DNA of 64,000 nt from Saururus chinensis (GCA_035235625.1 CP141140.1:45565351-45629350); one strand, 5' to 3'. Positions 49,440 to 62,641 are shown, counted from the first letter of the stretch. Numbers and translations are program-made. The notes: generated by a model from the sequence alone, not told the origin.

Positions 49440-52034
49440 GAACGTTTTGGCCAGAATGTATATAAAGGCAATTGTTAGTTGGCATGGAGTACTATTATCG
49501 ATCATTTCAGATCGGGACAGTCGGTTCACTTCACATTTTTGGCAGAGACTCCAAGAAGAATTAGGTACAAATCTCACATTTAGTACAACATTCTGCTCGT
49601 AGACCGATGGTCAGTTTGAACGAACTATTCAGACATTGGAAGATATGTTGTGGGCGTGTGCCATAGATTGGAAAAGTAATTGGGATGAGCATTTGTCATT
49701 GATTGAATTTTCTTATAATAACAGTTATCATTCCAGTATAGGATGGCACCATATGAGGCTCTTTATGGATGACCCTATCGATCCACAACTCGTTGGGCCA
49801 AGGTTAGGGAAGGAAAATTAGTAAAGTCAAAGCTCTTACAATAGTGCGTGGATAAGGTAAAGCTTATACGGAGTCGATTAGAGACAACCCAGAGTGGTCA
49901 AAAGAGCTATGCTGATCAACGAAGGAAAGACCTCGACTTCTGCATAAGTGATCATGTGCTGCTAAAGGTATCACCAACTCAAGGAGTTATGAGATTTGGT
50001 GTTAAAGGAAAACTAAGTCCTCGATTGTAGGACCATTTGAGATTCCGGATAAAATAGGGCCAGTGGCTTATAGATTAGCATTGCCCCCTCAGCTAGACAA
50101 GGTCTATAATGTGTTTCATGTGTCGATGGTTTGCCAATATGTACAAGATCATTCTCATGTCCTGGATCAGACAATGGTCACCCTAGAAACCTAAATTGAC
50201 ATTTGAAGAAAAACCGGTCAGAATTTTGGATTGGAAAGAACAAATCTTGAGAACAAAATGGATTCCATTAGTAAAAATCTTATGGAAGTATCATGCTTCG
50301 AAGGAAGCCACATGAGAATTGGAAAGTGAAATGTTAAAGAAATATCCAGAACTATTTGATGATTAGCGAGTCCAATTTCTAGGACAAAATTTCTTTATAG
50401 GGGGGGGGGAGATTGTGGCAGCCCTAATTTTGGTACGTTCTTTTAATGAATAATATATTTTAATATATGATTTTCATATAGTATTATTTTGGAGTCAGTA
50501 CCAAAAGAGTTGTGGTAGAACTCTAAAAGATGATCATAACAGCTTTCAAATCATTAAAATCGGACATCAGAGCCATATGTATTGACCGTGGGAAATGTGC
50601 TTCATAGTTGGGACTATGGTAAAACAATGGCAAAACCTATCCTTGAGTAGTCTTATTTTGAAAGGCTCATTGATACAAGTCCATTAGTACCATGAATGTG
50701 TAATTCCGATTTATGGTTAAAAAGTTACGTCCATTTTAATTTTGAAAAGGAAAAAGAAAATAATAATAATATTTTTTGGTCGCCTAACGCAAGCATTGCG
50801 TTAATCGATGTAGCCACGACATGGCGCAGCGCTATGGCGTCGTGGTGAGACATCGCGCAGCTCAACTGCGTGATGTGGCATCGCTCAGTTGAACTGTGCG
50901 GTCCGCGTGTCGGGCCCGTGCAATGCAGGCCATCCGTGCAACCTGCATGTTAGGTCACAGGGATCCGCGTTAACACGATGCCATGCGCAGTTCCACGTGG
51001 AGGAACCACGCAATGCGCAATCCATTTTTACTATTTATACCCTTTAATTTTTCACCATTCTCATTTGACCACATGTTAAAACTTCTGACCCTCCATTCTG
51101 AGTCGTTTTAAGTCTGATTCAAGCCATTCAAAAGGCATTTCCAGCTAAATAGATGGTGTTGGACACTATGACAGGGCCAGTTTTTTTGTTTAGGCTCTCT
51201 ACAACCACAAATTTTCTACCCCAATTCTAAGGTAGGGGGTCTTAAACTCTAGCTTATATTTTGCTCGTATGCTTGACTTTTTATCCAACGCTTTCATTCC
51301 GTTATGATTTTTTGCTTGATTTTTCATAAGAAATGCTATACATATGTTATATTTTACTTACATGGAATTATGATATAGTACGTGTATTTTTTGGATAGTT
51401 TTGGGATTAAACCTAGAATTATATTTTGTCTGGATACCTACTAAGGAAATTATCGGTATCCAATGCACTCGCATAGGTGTGGAGTATCATCTTCCTGTTG
51501 CCCCATGAGCATCGGGAAGAATGTCATTTGGTGTCACAGCTCTTGATTTATCGTCATTGGATGAACCAACATTTTTTTGGAATTATTTTTTATTTAGTTT
51601 CTGTAATACATTCTATTTAGCAAAAATTATTAGTCATAAGTACTTTTACTTTGCATTAAATTAGATTTCAATTCCACCAACTGAGTATAAAAATACTCAC
51701 TCATTTCTTGACTCTGCAGGTAGTGAAATCAACCCAGAGGTGTCAGTTGAGGAATTTCCTACTTAACTTCCTTGAATGTTTTCCTTAAATTATGTAATAA
51801 TATAACTTTTATGTAAAGGCTTGTTATGCTTATATTTTTGTAATCTGACTGCCTTACAAACGGTGTGTTTGGACTATGTCCTAATTTGCTACTGTGTTGT
51901 TAAAATTATATGTTATATAAAATCTTGGTTGTGCATCAACTCCAGCTTGTTACAAATTATTATATTTTATGTGTCGTTATTTTTCTTTGATTCATACTGA
52001 TAGCCGTCACGTTTGTTTCTACGTGTGATATAAC
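49440..52034 (+). mobile_element. Ty3/gypsy chromovirus remnant (integrase end, chromodomain, 3' LTR)
   Basis: A plus-strand fossil. Integrase core traces run from about 49500 (SDRDSRFT, then an HPQTDGQ-like stretch, then [17 protein letters not shown]). The C-terminal part follows near 49850-50050 and a chromodomain near 50240-50360 (ILDWKEQ, KYHASKEATWELESEM). A G-rich polypurine tract at 50399-50412 leads straight into an LTR starting tgtggcagccc at 50414. Everything upstream of integrase is missing. It is broken and looks old. The Del/Tekay lineage is my best guess. Confidence 0.75.
50414..52034 (+). repeat. 3' LTR of the chromovirus remnant
   Basis: The LTR start is fixed by the adjacent polypurine tract. 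It contains a CpG-rich block (50770-51000) ahead of a TATA-like ctatttataccc at about 51031, as in many LTR promoters. The right end near 52034 (gatataaca) is uncertain. Confidence 0.55.
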
Positions 52035-52089
52035 ACGTACTGAGCGAAATAATAATTATGCATATTATGTCATATATTATTTAATAATG

Positions 52090-53667
52090 ATTGCCACAAG
52101 AGGAGGGAGAGAGAGGAGAGGATGAGAGAGGGCAGAGAGAGTGTGAAGAAAGAGGGAGGGTAGAGAGAGTAGAGAATGAGGAGAGAGAAAGAGAGGAGAG
52201 AGGGCAGAGATAGAGTAAAGAGAAGATAGAGAGTGGAGAATTTTTATTGAAAAAAATAAGGCTATTAGCGACTCACGCAAGTGAGCGTCACTAATAGAGT
52301 CCTTATTTGTGACGCTAAATAATTAGCGTCGCCATTACGAGTACTATTAACAATGCTCTTTTTGGAGCGTCGCTAATAGCCTTGAAGGATTTCTTTTTTA
52401 TAAACATAGCTTATTAGAGACGCTCCATAGGAACGTTTGTAATAGCATGCATATTTGCGACGCTAAACAATTAGCGTCGCAAATACTTACACTATTAGTG
52501 ACGCTCCTAGCATAGCATCTTTAATAGCTTATAGAATTATGTCACATAATCTTTAGCGTAGCAATTAATTAATGTTATTAGCGACGCTCACATATGAGTA
52601 TTGTCAATAGCTCAAATTTATTTTTAAAAAATATTTTCTCCTCTCCTATCTCTCTCGACACTCCTTGCTCTCTCTACCCTCTCTCTCTTCACTCTCTCTC
52701 TACCCTCTCTCTCTTCCCTATCTCTCTCCTCATTCTCTCTCTTCTCTATCTCTCTCTCCTCATTCTCTCTCCTCACCCTCTCTCTCTACCCTCTTTCTCT
52801 CTCCTCTATCTCTCTCTCCAGACTGTGTCTCCTCTATCTCTCTTCCCTCTCTCTCTCCTCACTCCCTCTCTTCTCACCCTCTCTTTTCTCTCTCTCCTCA
52901 CTCTCTCTCCTCTCTCTTCCTCTCTTCTCTCTCTATTTTATTATAAATTGTATTTTAAAATTAATAAGAAAATTTAAGAAATAAAATATATTATATATAA
53001 GTAGTAAAAGTTTAATCTATTATTGACACTACCATTTATTAAAAATTAAATATTTATTTATTATATATATAAATAGTAAATATTGAATAAAATATATTAT
53101 ATTTAAGAATTCTATTTATATAACTATTTATTAAATAAAATTAATTAATAAAGCTATTAGCGACAGTTGTAAACAAGCATCATTATTATCAACGCTATTT
53201 GTGATGTTTTTTAAAAAATGTCGCTAATAGTTCTAAATTTTTATTTTTTTATTTTAAATTTATAACTATTAGTGACTCTTTTATTTAGTGTCGCTAATAT
53301 CATAACTATTAGCAATGCTTTCTAATAAGCATTGCTAATGTTAAAATTATTGGCAACACTTAAGAAAAAATAGCTACTAGTTATGATTTTTTTCTTTTTA
53401 ATTTAAAATATATATCTTTTAGTGATACTTCTTTAAAGTGTTGCTAATAGCGTAACTATTAGTGACATTTATTATAAAGCATCGCTAATATTATTAGTAT
53501 TAGTGACACTTTAAATTAAGCGTCACTAATATATGAATATTAGTGGCGCATAATAAAAAGCGTCGCTAATAGGTCATTTGTTTGCGACACTTTTTTATGC
53601 ATCACAAGTAGTGGTTTTTAGTGATGCTTTTTTTTACGCCACTAATAGTATATTTTATTCTAGTAAC
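52090..53667. mobile_element. Non-coding CACTA-like element with tagcgacgct repeats
   Basis: The stretch holds tagcgacgct/agcgtcgcta palindromes at both ends (52260-52610 and 53155-53650), the same motif as the complete CACTA at 4449-16401. The right terminus, reversed, reads tactagaataaaatatacta, one base from the cacta start. The left terminus is not clear: ttattgaaaaaaata near 52237 is a candidate. A purine tract (52090-52230) and a pyrimidine tract (52636-52940) with adjoining repeats form an inverted pair. It has no transposase. It sits next to the protease region of copia remnant B. Confidence 0.65.
52636..52940. repeat. CT-rich microsatellite-like tract
   Basis: About 300 bp of ctctct-type sequence. 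The two long Ser/Leu-rich frames through it (up to 127 codons) are translation of the low-complexity run and are not genes. Its reverse complement appears at 52090-52230. Confidence 0.85.
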
Positions 53668-54072
53668 CATATTGATTAAGAAGTCCTCCACTGACTAAGT
53701 TCTTCCAAACATTTGGCACATGCTGCACCTTATGGAGAGTTGAAGTATTTCCTAATGTGAATCTCACGTCCACCTTTAATTCTCCCAACAACTTGTGTTG
53801 TATAACCATTCCTCAGTGTTACTGCTCTATCTTTCACATCTTGACACAATGAAAAGAAAGATAGATAAGAACAAACGTAATTATCCAAATTTAAACCAGT
53901 CATTGGGTTCAGCTAAGTTGTCCTCTATGATCACCACATTAACTTGAGGGTTTTTACCTTCATTGTCAAATCCCTTCCTTTGCGAGCATTGCCTTGCAAA
54001 GTGTCCAAGTTGACCACACACAAAACAAGCTTTCTTCTTGTTGTCTTTTTGGATCTTCCCTTTAGGCTTGGT

Positions 54073-55543
54073 TGATGCACTAAAATAATGTTGAATTAAA
54101 TAATTTCTAATCTTGAATTACAATCATATGTTTGTTAATGCATTACTTATTTCGGATATTTATATTTTGAATAGGTGAGTTCGACCTTCATTGTGTTTAC
54201 ATGACCAAACGAGCTTTGCTAAGATCCAAGTGGAAGAGGAAGTGAAGCCCAACTACCTAAAGCTATCCAAGGGTTAAGAATGAGCTCTTAATAGTCTAAA
54301 TATGCTTGGAATGGTCGAACACAACCAAGTGAACCAATTGGATTTTAGATTTGCATCAAGAGAACCAAATTCAGGAATGAGCTTATTTGGACACATTGAT
54401 ACAACTTTAGTATTTTAGTCATATCTCTCTATAGAAAATTCCGATTGATATGATTTTAGTGGTATTAGAAAGAAGACTTCCATGGCTAAAATTAGTATTT
54501 GGGGGAGAAATTTATAATTCAAAATATATATAGGTCAAATCCGATGTGCAAAGAGACAACTAGTTAATCAACCCATTTCCGGCATATGGAGGATCTTTTC
54601 AATGATTGTTATTGATACACATAAGGAAATATAATGAGGCTGATTAGACAACTATCGAAAGAGCAAAAGATACTTATTTTCTAAATAAATCTTTGATTTA
54701 TTTGATTGATTTAGAATCTAATCATTGTCAAATAAACAATCAATCAAGCAATTAATCATGAAGCAATCAAGGGATATCAATGGACCTTCTTCCCCTTTGA
54801 AACAACCCCTTATAGTATATAAAAAGAGGGGTGGACGTGGGAGAGACGTCATCCCCTCCTCTTTGGAGCTCTCTCTTATTTTTTTATCTTCTTTTGTATT
54901 TTTTTATTTTAAGTTTTATTATAATGGCTTGTTAAGCCATTATAATGGGAGAGACGTGCTAAAGATGATTTGTAACAATTTAATAGAGTTATATTTATAT
55001 TTCATCAATAGTTTCAAGTAAGCATTGGTTATTTGAAGTGATATTTATTTAATATTATTTTTTTTCTTGTTTCTTTATTATCTTAATTCATAAGATGTTT
55101 TAAGGCTCTCCTTTTTATCTTTTGTGGTTTTGATACGTAGAATTCTTAAAGAAACAAATTTTTTAACCTTTCATCTATACAAAGTACTCCCTATCTTTGT
55201 TTTTCCTTTTAATGTTCATATCTTCTAGTTAGATAGAATCTCCATTCGATTCTAACTGAGAAAACATGACACATGAAGAACATCACTATATGTTATAATG
55301 ATTCTTAATGCCTTAGTATTTTATATTATTGAATTTTATCGTAACACTTTCAATGCCACAATACTCTTCTACTCTCACTCTTAAATTTTTCTTTACTCCT
55401 TCAATTTTGTAATCATTGTGATAGTCACACAAAGGCAATCCATGTAGATTCGACCTTGTAAAACTACATCCACTTGTGCACTTGCAAGTAATATTACCTT
55501 AAACTTTGACTCAATTTAATAAATCAATAGTTTATGTGTAACA
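54073..55543 (+). mobile_element. Solo LTR of the gypsy 1 family
   Basis: A 1471-bp LTR beginning tgatgcactaaaataatg and ending gtgtaaca, flanked by a perfect 5-bp target duplication ttggt (54068-54072 and 55544-55548). It matches the LTRs of gypsy 1 and carries a TATA-like tatataaaaagagggg near 54817. The internal region was presumably lost by recombination between two LTRs. It lies in the gag part of copia remnant B. Confidence 0.9.
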
Positions 55544-56879
55544 TTGGTCGTGCTGTTGGTTTTCTTGTTGGAGTTTTTGTTGTTTTTTTTCTTCTTATAA
55601 AATGGCTTTAGGCGATTCTCTACCACATTTGCATTCTCATTGGACAGATCATTTACTTAAGCAAAAGTGCTTTCAGCCAACTTCTTCTCTCTATGTTTTT
55701 CCTCTATTTGGATGGTAACAATGAGATTGCCCAATGACATTGCCTCCCTCTTGTGTTTAGAGTAACTTGAAAGACACTCTAAGAAGGTGATAGTTTGTCA
55801 ATTAACACCGGAAGTTGTAGCCTTCTATCAATTGGAATTCCTTTCCCAATTATCTTAGCTACAATGTTCCAAATTTCCACTACTTGTTTACAAACTGGTT
55901 TGTCATCTACCATTTTGAAGTCAAAGTACTCTCCAACCACATATTTTTCTTCACCACCATGCTTTTGGCATAATGTCTTTTCTAAAGCTTCCTAAAGTTC
56001 TTTAGCCGTAGGCAATTTATAATAAAGATCATAAAGCTCATCACTTAGACAACTAAGGATTTGACCTGGCAAAGATCGTCATCCCTCTTAAATTTCTTAT
56101 TTGAGGCTGACTTTGCCAGTTCATATTCTTTGGAGTTTTCATCAACCGGATCAGTTAAAACTTAGAAAATTTCAAGAGTTATTAACCAAAAGTTCATTTT
56201 GTTCTGCCATCTCTTAAAATCTTGTCCTCAAACAAATCCAGTTTGAGACCCTTGTCAATGCCCATGATGATAATAATAGCGAAAGTAATCTCGTTTTGAA
56301 ATTGTTGGGAAAATTTAGGCTTACCATCAATGAAATGCCAAAGTTACCACAAATGAAATCAACAAATAATTTGAGTGATGAACAAAGTTCAAGGTGCCTC
56401 CAGAAGACTAACTTTGAAATGATATTCACTGGCTTAGTGCAAGGCTTCTCTGGTAACCAACTCCCAAGATACAATGGACCTTTTCCTTGGAATCCTTGGT
56501 GCACTCTAATGATTCACAAAACAAACTTCAAAAGAGAACTATTACCTACACATCAAATCACTTAAAGTTGACTCCTTTTTCCCTTAAAATCATTTGAGAA
56601 GTGAAATAAGAAAGAAATTGATGAAGAAGAAGTTCTTCTCTTATTCTCTTACGGTTAGTCAATTAGGATTTGAAAGTAAAATATTAGTATTTCAAAATCT
56701 TATGTTAGTCATTGTGAATTGTCTATGCCATATTCAAAATTCAGTGTTAGTACATGAAGATTTTAAGTCCAATATTTCAAATATAGTGGTAGTGGTAAAA
56801 TATTTGATTCCTGTATTTGAAATACAACGTTAGTCTAAAAACAAAATATTTTAACTTGACGGGATTTAGAAGGAGAACT

Positions 56880-57623
56880 AATAACATATAAATGAAATTT
56901 TACAACACCACCTCAGGACGTGGTATTGCAAAATGACAGAAGGGTTACCTTATTAACTAGTGCATCGGGTGGAAAAGAGAGGTCGACGCACTTGTTTGGC
57001 GGCGACCGTTCTCACTAGAGCTAATCCTTGTCATTCTCCCCCTGTTCTCACCGTGAGGCCGCCGTACTCTCCAGCGATTGGAGCTAGTCCCTGTCGTTCT
57101 CCCCATCCACACTAACCTGTTGTTCTCACCGTCTAAAAAACAGAGGCCACTGCGGCAATTGGATCTCATCACGGCGAGTGAAAAAATAATCATGACAAGG
57201 TAGTATCTTCTACATCTCCTCTAATCCACCAACCCCCGCTATGTCTTCCTTCTCTCTTTTTTGATTTATTTCCTCTACATACACTCCGCTCATGGCACAT
57301 CTTGCTCTGAACCATCCTTGCAATTTTCTACATTTCAATCTGGGATACACTCTTAGATCTGCGTTTTGATCTGCATTTCTCCCCATTCTCACTGTTTGAA
57401 AAAATCATCCTTGTTTTTTTCCTCTCCAAACTCTCCGCTTATTTGATCGGGGATTTTTTTATTGCTCCACTTGCAATTTTCTACGTTTCGATGTGGTTTT
57501 TTTAGCTTTCTGATCTGCATTTCTGATCTGGTTTTTTTATGCCATTTTGATCTGCATTTTTTATCTGGGTTTTTTATAACCTTGTAATTTTAAAGTTTTT
57601 CTGCATTTTGATTTTTTTTTTTC
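56880..57623. other. PIF/Harbinger 5' region
   Basis: Between the left terminal repeat and the tandem duplication there is a moderately GC-rich stretch (56960-57190) and then T-rich DNA with repeated tctgatctgcattt words. It probably holds the promoter and leader. No protein is recognised. Confidence 0.4.
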
Positions 57624-58189
57624 ACTTTCTGGGAGCTAGGCTTGTAATTCCTAAGCATTTCGAGTTCAGGAATTAGAAAAATGTTGGAAATTGCAAGCAT
57701 AGAAAAACCAGATTGAAAACAGTTGGATACTGCAAACGTTCTAATCTGGCTTTTCCCATTGATTTCAATCTGATTTTTCTATGGTTGCATATTCTATGCT
57801 TTTCGATGATTCTCAATTCAGGAATTAGAAAAAGTAGGAGAAATTACAAGTGTAGAAAATCAGGTCGTGAGTTTTGGATTCTCCTTTTGCATGCTCAGAA
57901 ATCTAGACTTTCTGGGAGCTAGGCTTGTAATTCCTAAGCATTTCGAGTTCAGGAATTAGAAAAATGTTGGAAATTGCAAGCATAGAAAAACCAGATTGAA
58001 AACAGTTGGATACTGCAAACGTTCTAATCTGGCTTTTCCCATTGATTTCAATCTGATTTTTCTATGGTTGCATATTCTATGCTTTTCGATGATTCTCAAT
58101 TCAGGAATTAGAAAAAGTAGGAGAAATTACAAGTGTAGAAAATCAGGTCGTGAGTTTTGGATTCTCCTTTTGCATGCTCAGAAATCTAG
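57624..58189. repeat. Perfect 283-bp tandem duplication
   Basis: Units 57624-57906 and 57907-58189 are identical as far as I can read, each starting actttctgggagctaggc and ending cagaaatctag. It lies upstream of the ORF1 gene in the PIF/Harbinger element. The identical small frames in each unit (from 57713 and 57996) are a by-product. Confidence 0.9.
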
Positions 58190-59170
58190 TCCATTTTCAA
58201 AAGAAAACTCAGCCGCTTCCCTGAAAATCGACCACTGAAATCTTCGCCTCGCCAAAGTCGCTTGAAATCAATTTCTGTAGTGATGGCTAATACCTGCTAA
58301 TCCTCTCTCTAGTCAGTTTTTTATATGTAAATTTCTATGTAGTCTTCATTTTCTATCACATGGAAAGCACGTATTTTTTCAAATTTATAATTTTTTTCAT
58401 TGTATCCAATGAGATTTAGCAGTTTAAATTCAATGCTTGGAGTTTACTTATGCATAATTTGCTTCTAAAATTTGTATTGGCGTGCATAATTTATGTCCTA
58501 AAATTTTTGTTCTTGAGCAGTGATTGGCATTTTTTTGGTTATCTTGTGATTAGAAGTGATTGGCAATTTTTCGGTTAACTTGCATAATATGCATGATTAG
58601 CACTAGCCCCTGAGTTTTTGAGTCCGTTGTATTTTATATTTCAAAGTGATAATTAATTGCATAGTGTGATGCTTGTTCATCCCCAATTAATGCTTGAGTA
58701 ACACAATTAAGCTTACGGTAGTTTTTGAGTCTGACCCATTAGAGGTTCTTATGCTTGTAATAGATATAGAAGAATTTTGTTAAGAATGTATGTGAATGCT
58801 CAATTTATCATAATCTTGTGTGATTAATATTAGTGCTTCCTATGCATCTACAAGATAAAGAATCATAGGCAATATAGACTGAATTAGTAGTTGTGTGGTG
58901 AATCATAGGCAATGTAGACTAAATTAGTAGTTGTGTGATGAATACTAATTAAAAAATTGTGTTAAGGTATGCATGCTATGAATTGTTTTTGTAATTGTAT
59001 CTGAATTATTTGGTCATATGTTTTAAATTATATGAAGTGATATGCATTTGTAAATATGCACTTGTAAAGTGATATTAAGCCCTTAGTTATCATGGCCTTC
59101 TCTTATTTTTTCATTTGCATAGCTTTTGATGGGTGGTTGCTGATGAGTTAGTGTCTGATTACCCATAGAT

Positions 59171-60033
59171 ATGGTAAGTGAAGGAGGTAGAGGGAAAGGT
59201 AAAGGGAAAGCAAATTATGAGCAATGGTCATTTGTGGAGACTAAAGAGCTTATTAAACTATTGGTGGATGAAGTTAACCATGGAAATAGATTGACTAATG
59301 GGATGTTTAGAAAGAAGATAATAGTTGAGAATGTACTTCCAAAATTGAATGAAAAGTTTAATTCTCATAAGAATGAAATGAACGTCAAAAACAAGTTGAA
59401 GGTTTTGAAACAAAAGCTTACACCCATTGAACAGTTGATGATGTCATGTTCTAGATTTGGATAGGATAGTTATTCAAAAAAGATAACTGCTTCATAAGAA
59501 GTGTGGGATGAATATTTTCAAGTAACATTTAGTTGACTCTCATACGTATTATGAATAGTATTAGTTTATTTTTAATTTAATAATATAAATATATTATATA
59601 ATTATGTATTATTTATTTTTAGGCACATCCTAAAGCAATGGACTACCGAGAAAAACTTGTAGAAGACTATGATGATTTAATGTTGATTCTTGGTAACACC
59701 TATGTGCTTGGAGTTGGGGTAGCCAATTTATCAACTAAGACTGCTGACTCTGTGCTTAAACCATCAGCCACCAACTTCGAAGATGATGATGATATGTTGC
59801 CTCCCCTTACTAGTGATTCCCAACATGCTGGTTGTTCAACCTTTCATGAGCACCCACATTTGGAGACTGAGCCACCTCCAACTCGTAGAAGATTAAATCC
59901 AGGGGCTACATCTGAGACAAGAGATGTCATAGTCGTGTTAGCACCTAAGTTTGATCTTCTTTTTAAATCACATAAAATTACACAAAATTGGTTTCATGCT
60001 ATAGAGAGATTTCAAACCTTAGTAAGGATTTAA
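59171..60033 (+). pseudogene. PIF/Harbinger ORF1 (Myb/SANT-like DNA-binding protein)
   Basis: The start at 59171 gives MVSEGGRGKGKGKANYEQWS, then ETKELIKLLVDEVNHGNR, a Myb/SANT-like domain of the kind that helps the transposase bind the element ends. An in-frame stop follows at 59462 and another near 59494. The reading then continues with EVWDEYFQ to a donor at 59522. A 101-bp intron ends at 59622, and exon 2 (59623-60033) starts AHPKAMDYREKLVEDYDDLM. About 250 residues would be usual, and this copy has the right size and order but is interrupted. A terminal gene part could extend past 60033. Confidence 0.8.
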
Positions 60034-61156
60034 AGTATTTTGCATATGAGTTTTTGAGCAATGCAACGTTGAAGGAGGCATTCGTAGATTGCCCCATGAG
60101 GAACGACGTGAATGGTTGGTGTATAAGTTTGCAAGAAGAGGGGATGCTTGATAGATGATTTGTTATGGCTAATTTTTTGGGTTCTCAAGTACATTTTTTT
60201 ATGTGCTTAGGACTATTAGTTTATAAGAATAGTAGCCACTTAAAAAATGACTTGACTTCACTATTTTCTTGGGCTCTTGACTAGATTTTTTGGGTTGTGC
60301 ATATTAGAAATGTTTCATTGACATATATGTGGCTTTCTATGCATAGATTGAGAAGGAGGAATGCTTTGGCTATTTGAACTACTTTTTTTTTGTGTCAATG
60401 TGTAATTGTGAACCATAAAACAATGAATGAATCGGGCGATTATGAGTTTTGCTTGTCATGGTATTGGTCTACTATTTCTTTTTACTTTTATAGGATATGG
60501 TTTTATGTGGTTGAGTGTCTATGCCAATGGTTTTGTGCGAATGAGATGTGCCCAATTCTGAGATCCATAGAATAAACACTCGTATGGTTAGTTGCCCTAA
60601 TGTCCTAAGGAATGTGTTTTTGTTCTTCTTTGTTTTGGGAAATGGATTACATTAACTTTTAATTTTTGTTGTTGATATACTAATGCATAATAACAAGTTT
60701 GATGAGATGGCTTAGAAGGGCATTGAAATGGCTTTTTATATTGTTATTGCAATATTTGACACAAGTTAAATATTTTTATTCTTTATTTTGGATTTGTGCC
60801 AAGGTGCCACTGTGAAGCATAAAACAGTGAATGAATTGGGTGAAATGTGCAGATTATGGAGTATTTATGTGTGAAAATGGATATACGATAGTTTAAAATT
60901 ATAAAAAAATGTTTTTACAGGTTTTGGCTTTTGTCATTTTTCCCAATTTCAAAGAAATTGTGTGAAATAATCTTAGGTGTGACCTGAACAAATATATATC
61001 AACTTCATAATACTTGTATCAGCACTTATTAATCTCAGGTACGACCTGAACAAATATATATCAACTTAATAATACTTGTATCAGCACTTATCTGTTTACC
61101 ATTTGTGAAACTCATTTATCAATATGTGCGAAATATGAGTTTATCTTTTATGAAAA
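60034..61156. other. Spacer between the PIF/Harbinger genes
   Basis: No coding region is supported. A repeated pair at about 60977-61030 and 61035-61090 shares acctgaacaaatatatatca and tacttgtatcagcactta, a tandem duplication of roughly 58 bp. Confidence 0.55.
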
Positions 61157-62641
61157 TTGAACTTTATTAGTGTGTCTCTTGTAGATGTTTTTATTATTAT
61201 TAAGGGTCCATTATTCATTTACGTATTTGTGTGGAGTCATGTTAATGTTTGTGAATTTTTTCTCCAAACAGTTATAATGGCAGAATTATTGAACATTGAG
61301 GTGGTAGAGGCTTGCAACTGTGAAGAAGATGAATGTGTAGTAACCATCTATATGGCAAATATATTAAATCAAGCAATTATGGAGTTAGATGTATTGCACA
61401 CACATGAACCTAATCTGAACCCTCGTCGCTCTATTTCAATTGAAGGTTATCGATATTTACAACAAAAACTTGATGGGCGTCCCAATGAATTCTGTGATAT
61501 GTATAGGATGTATCCGGATCCATTTTGCAAATTGTGTCGTATTCTCTGACAAAAATCTTTAATATGTGATACTAGATACGTGATAGTGGAAGAGATGGTA
61601 GCAACTTTTTTACTAGTGATGAGACATGATCAACGTTACTCATTATGTCAAGATCGTTTAAGTCGATCAAAATGGATGATTAGGAAAAGTTTCAATAAGG
61701 TTTTGGATGCAATTCAGTTGTTAGCACATTCGTTAATGGCACATCCTCTTGACAGCACACCATAAGTAGTGATGTCAGATCCGTGTTTTTACCCATATTT
61801 TAAGTTTGAGCTTATATTTCTTTTCATTTTATTTCTATAGGTGAGCATGTATATGATATTTGAATTTGTTATATACGGTTGTATTGGTGTCATAGATGGA
61901 ACGCATATAAAGGCAACTATTTATGGGGCTAGGAAGGCAAGCTATTATAATAGGCATGGATGGTTTTCACAAAATGTATTAGTAGCATGCACATTTGATA
62001 TGCAGTTTATATATATTCTTGCTGGATGGGAAGGTTCTGCAAATGATTCAAGAATATTAAAAGATGCTATAGGGAGGTCTAATGGTCTTCCATTGCCAAA
62101 AGGTATCATTGTAGGTTTTAATTTTTTACTTTTTATTTTAATTTTATTAGGCAAGGGCACACTTATATTATTGCGGTTTATCTTTTGAATGGAGAAGTTT
62201 TATTTGGTAGATTGTGGCTATCCAAATAGACATAATTTTTTAGCGCCATATCGTGGAACTCGTTATCATCTCAGCAAGTATAGTACACAAGCTAAAAGTC
62301 ATCCATGCAATGCAAATGAAGTATTTAATCATCGACATGCATCTTTTTTGAGGAATGTTATTGAGAGGATTTTTGGGGGCTTAAAATCACGTTTCAAATT
62401 TTTTAAAGATCATCCACCTTCATTTCCATATGAAACTCAAGTGAAGATGGTTTTTGCTTGTTGTGGATTGTATAATTACCATCGTAGGGAAAATAGTCAA
62501 GATGTATTTGACTATGATAATGAAGAGGTAGAAGCACCACAAAATGTCCCATTAGATCCTAATGTAGATTCAGATTCAGATGATGATATGGCATTCAAGT
62601 GGAACAAAGGGCAGCGGCTAATGCATGGAGAGATGGAATAG
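61157..62641 (+). pseudogene. PIF/Harbinger DDE transposase
   Basis: The N-terminal part (from ATG 61277) includes GYRYLQQKLDGRP and, after an in-frame TGA at 61547, VEEMVATFLLVMRHDQRYS. The catalytic part has all three acidic residues in context: D in GVIDGTHIKA (61895), D in AGWEGSANDSRIL (62044) and E in NVIERIFGGLKSRFK (62363). Other family blocks are YLVDCGYPNRHNFLAPYRG and TQVKMVFACCGLYNYHRRE. An 84-bp intron (62111-62194) bridges LPLPKGII and KFYLVDCG. Another intron probably lies in about 61766-61880. The acidic tail ends near 62590. One clear stop is seen, with an uncertain junction upstream of the DDE exon. It lies downstream of ORF1 in the same direction. Confidence 0.85.

Noticed and set aside
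52594-52977. Long Ser/Leu-rich open frames
   Set aside because: They are translations of a CT-rich low-complexity tract. Two overlapping frames look equally good, which is expected of a repeat and not of a gene.
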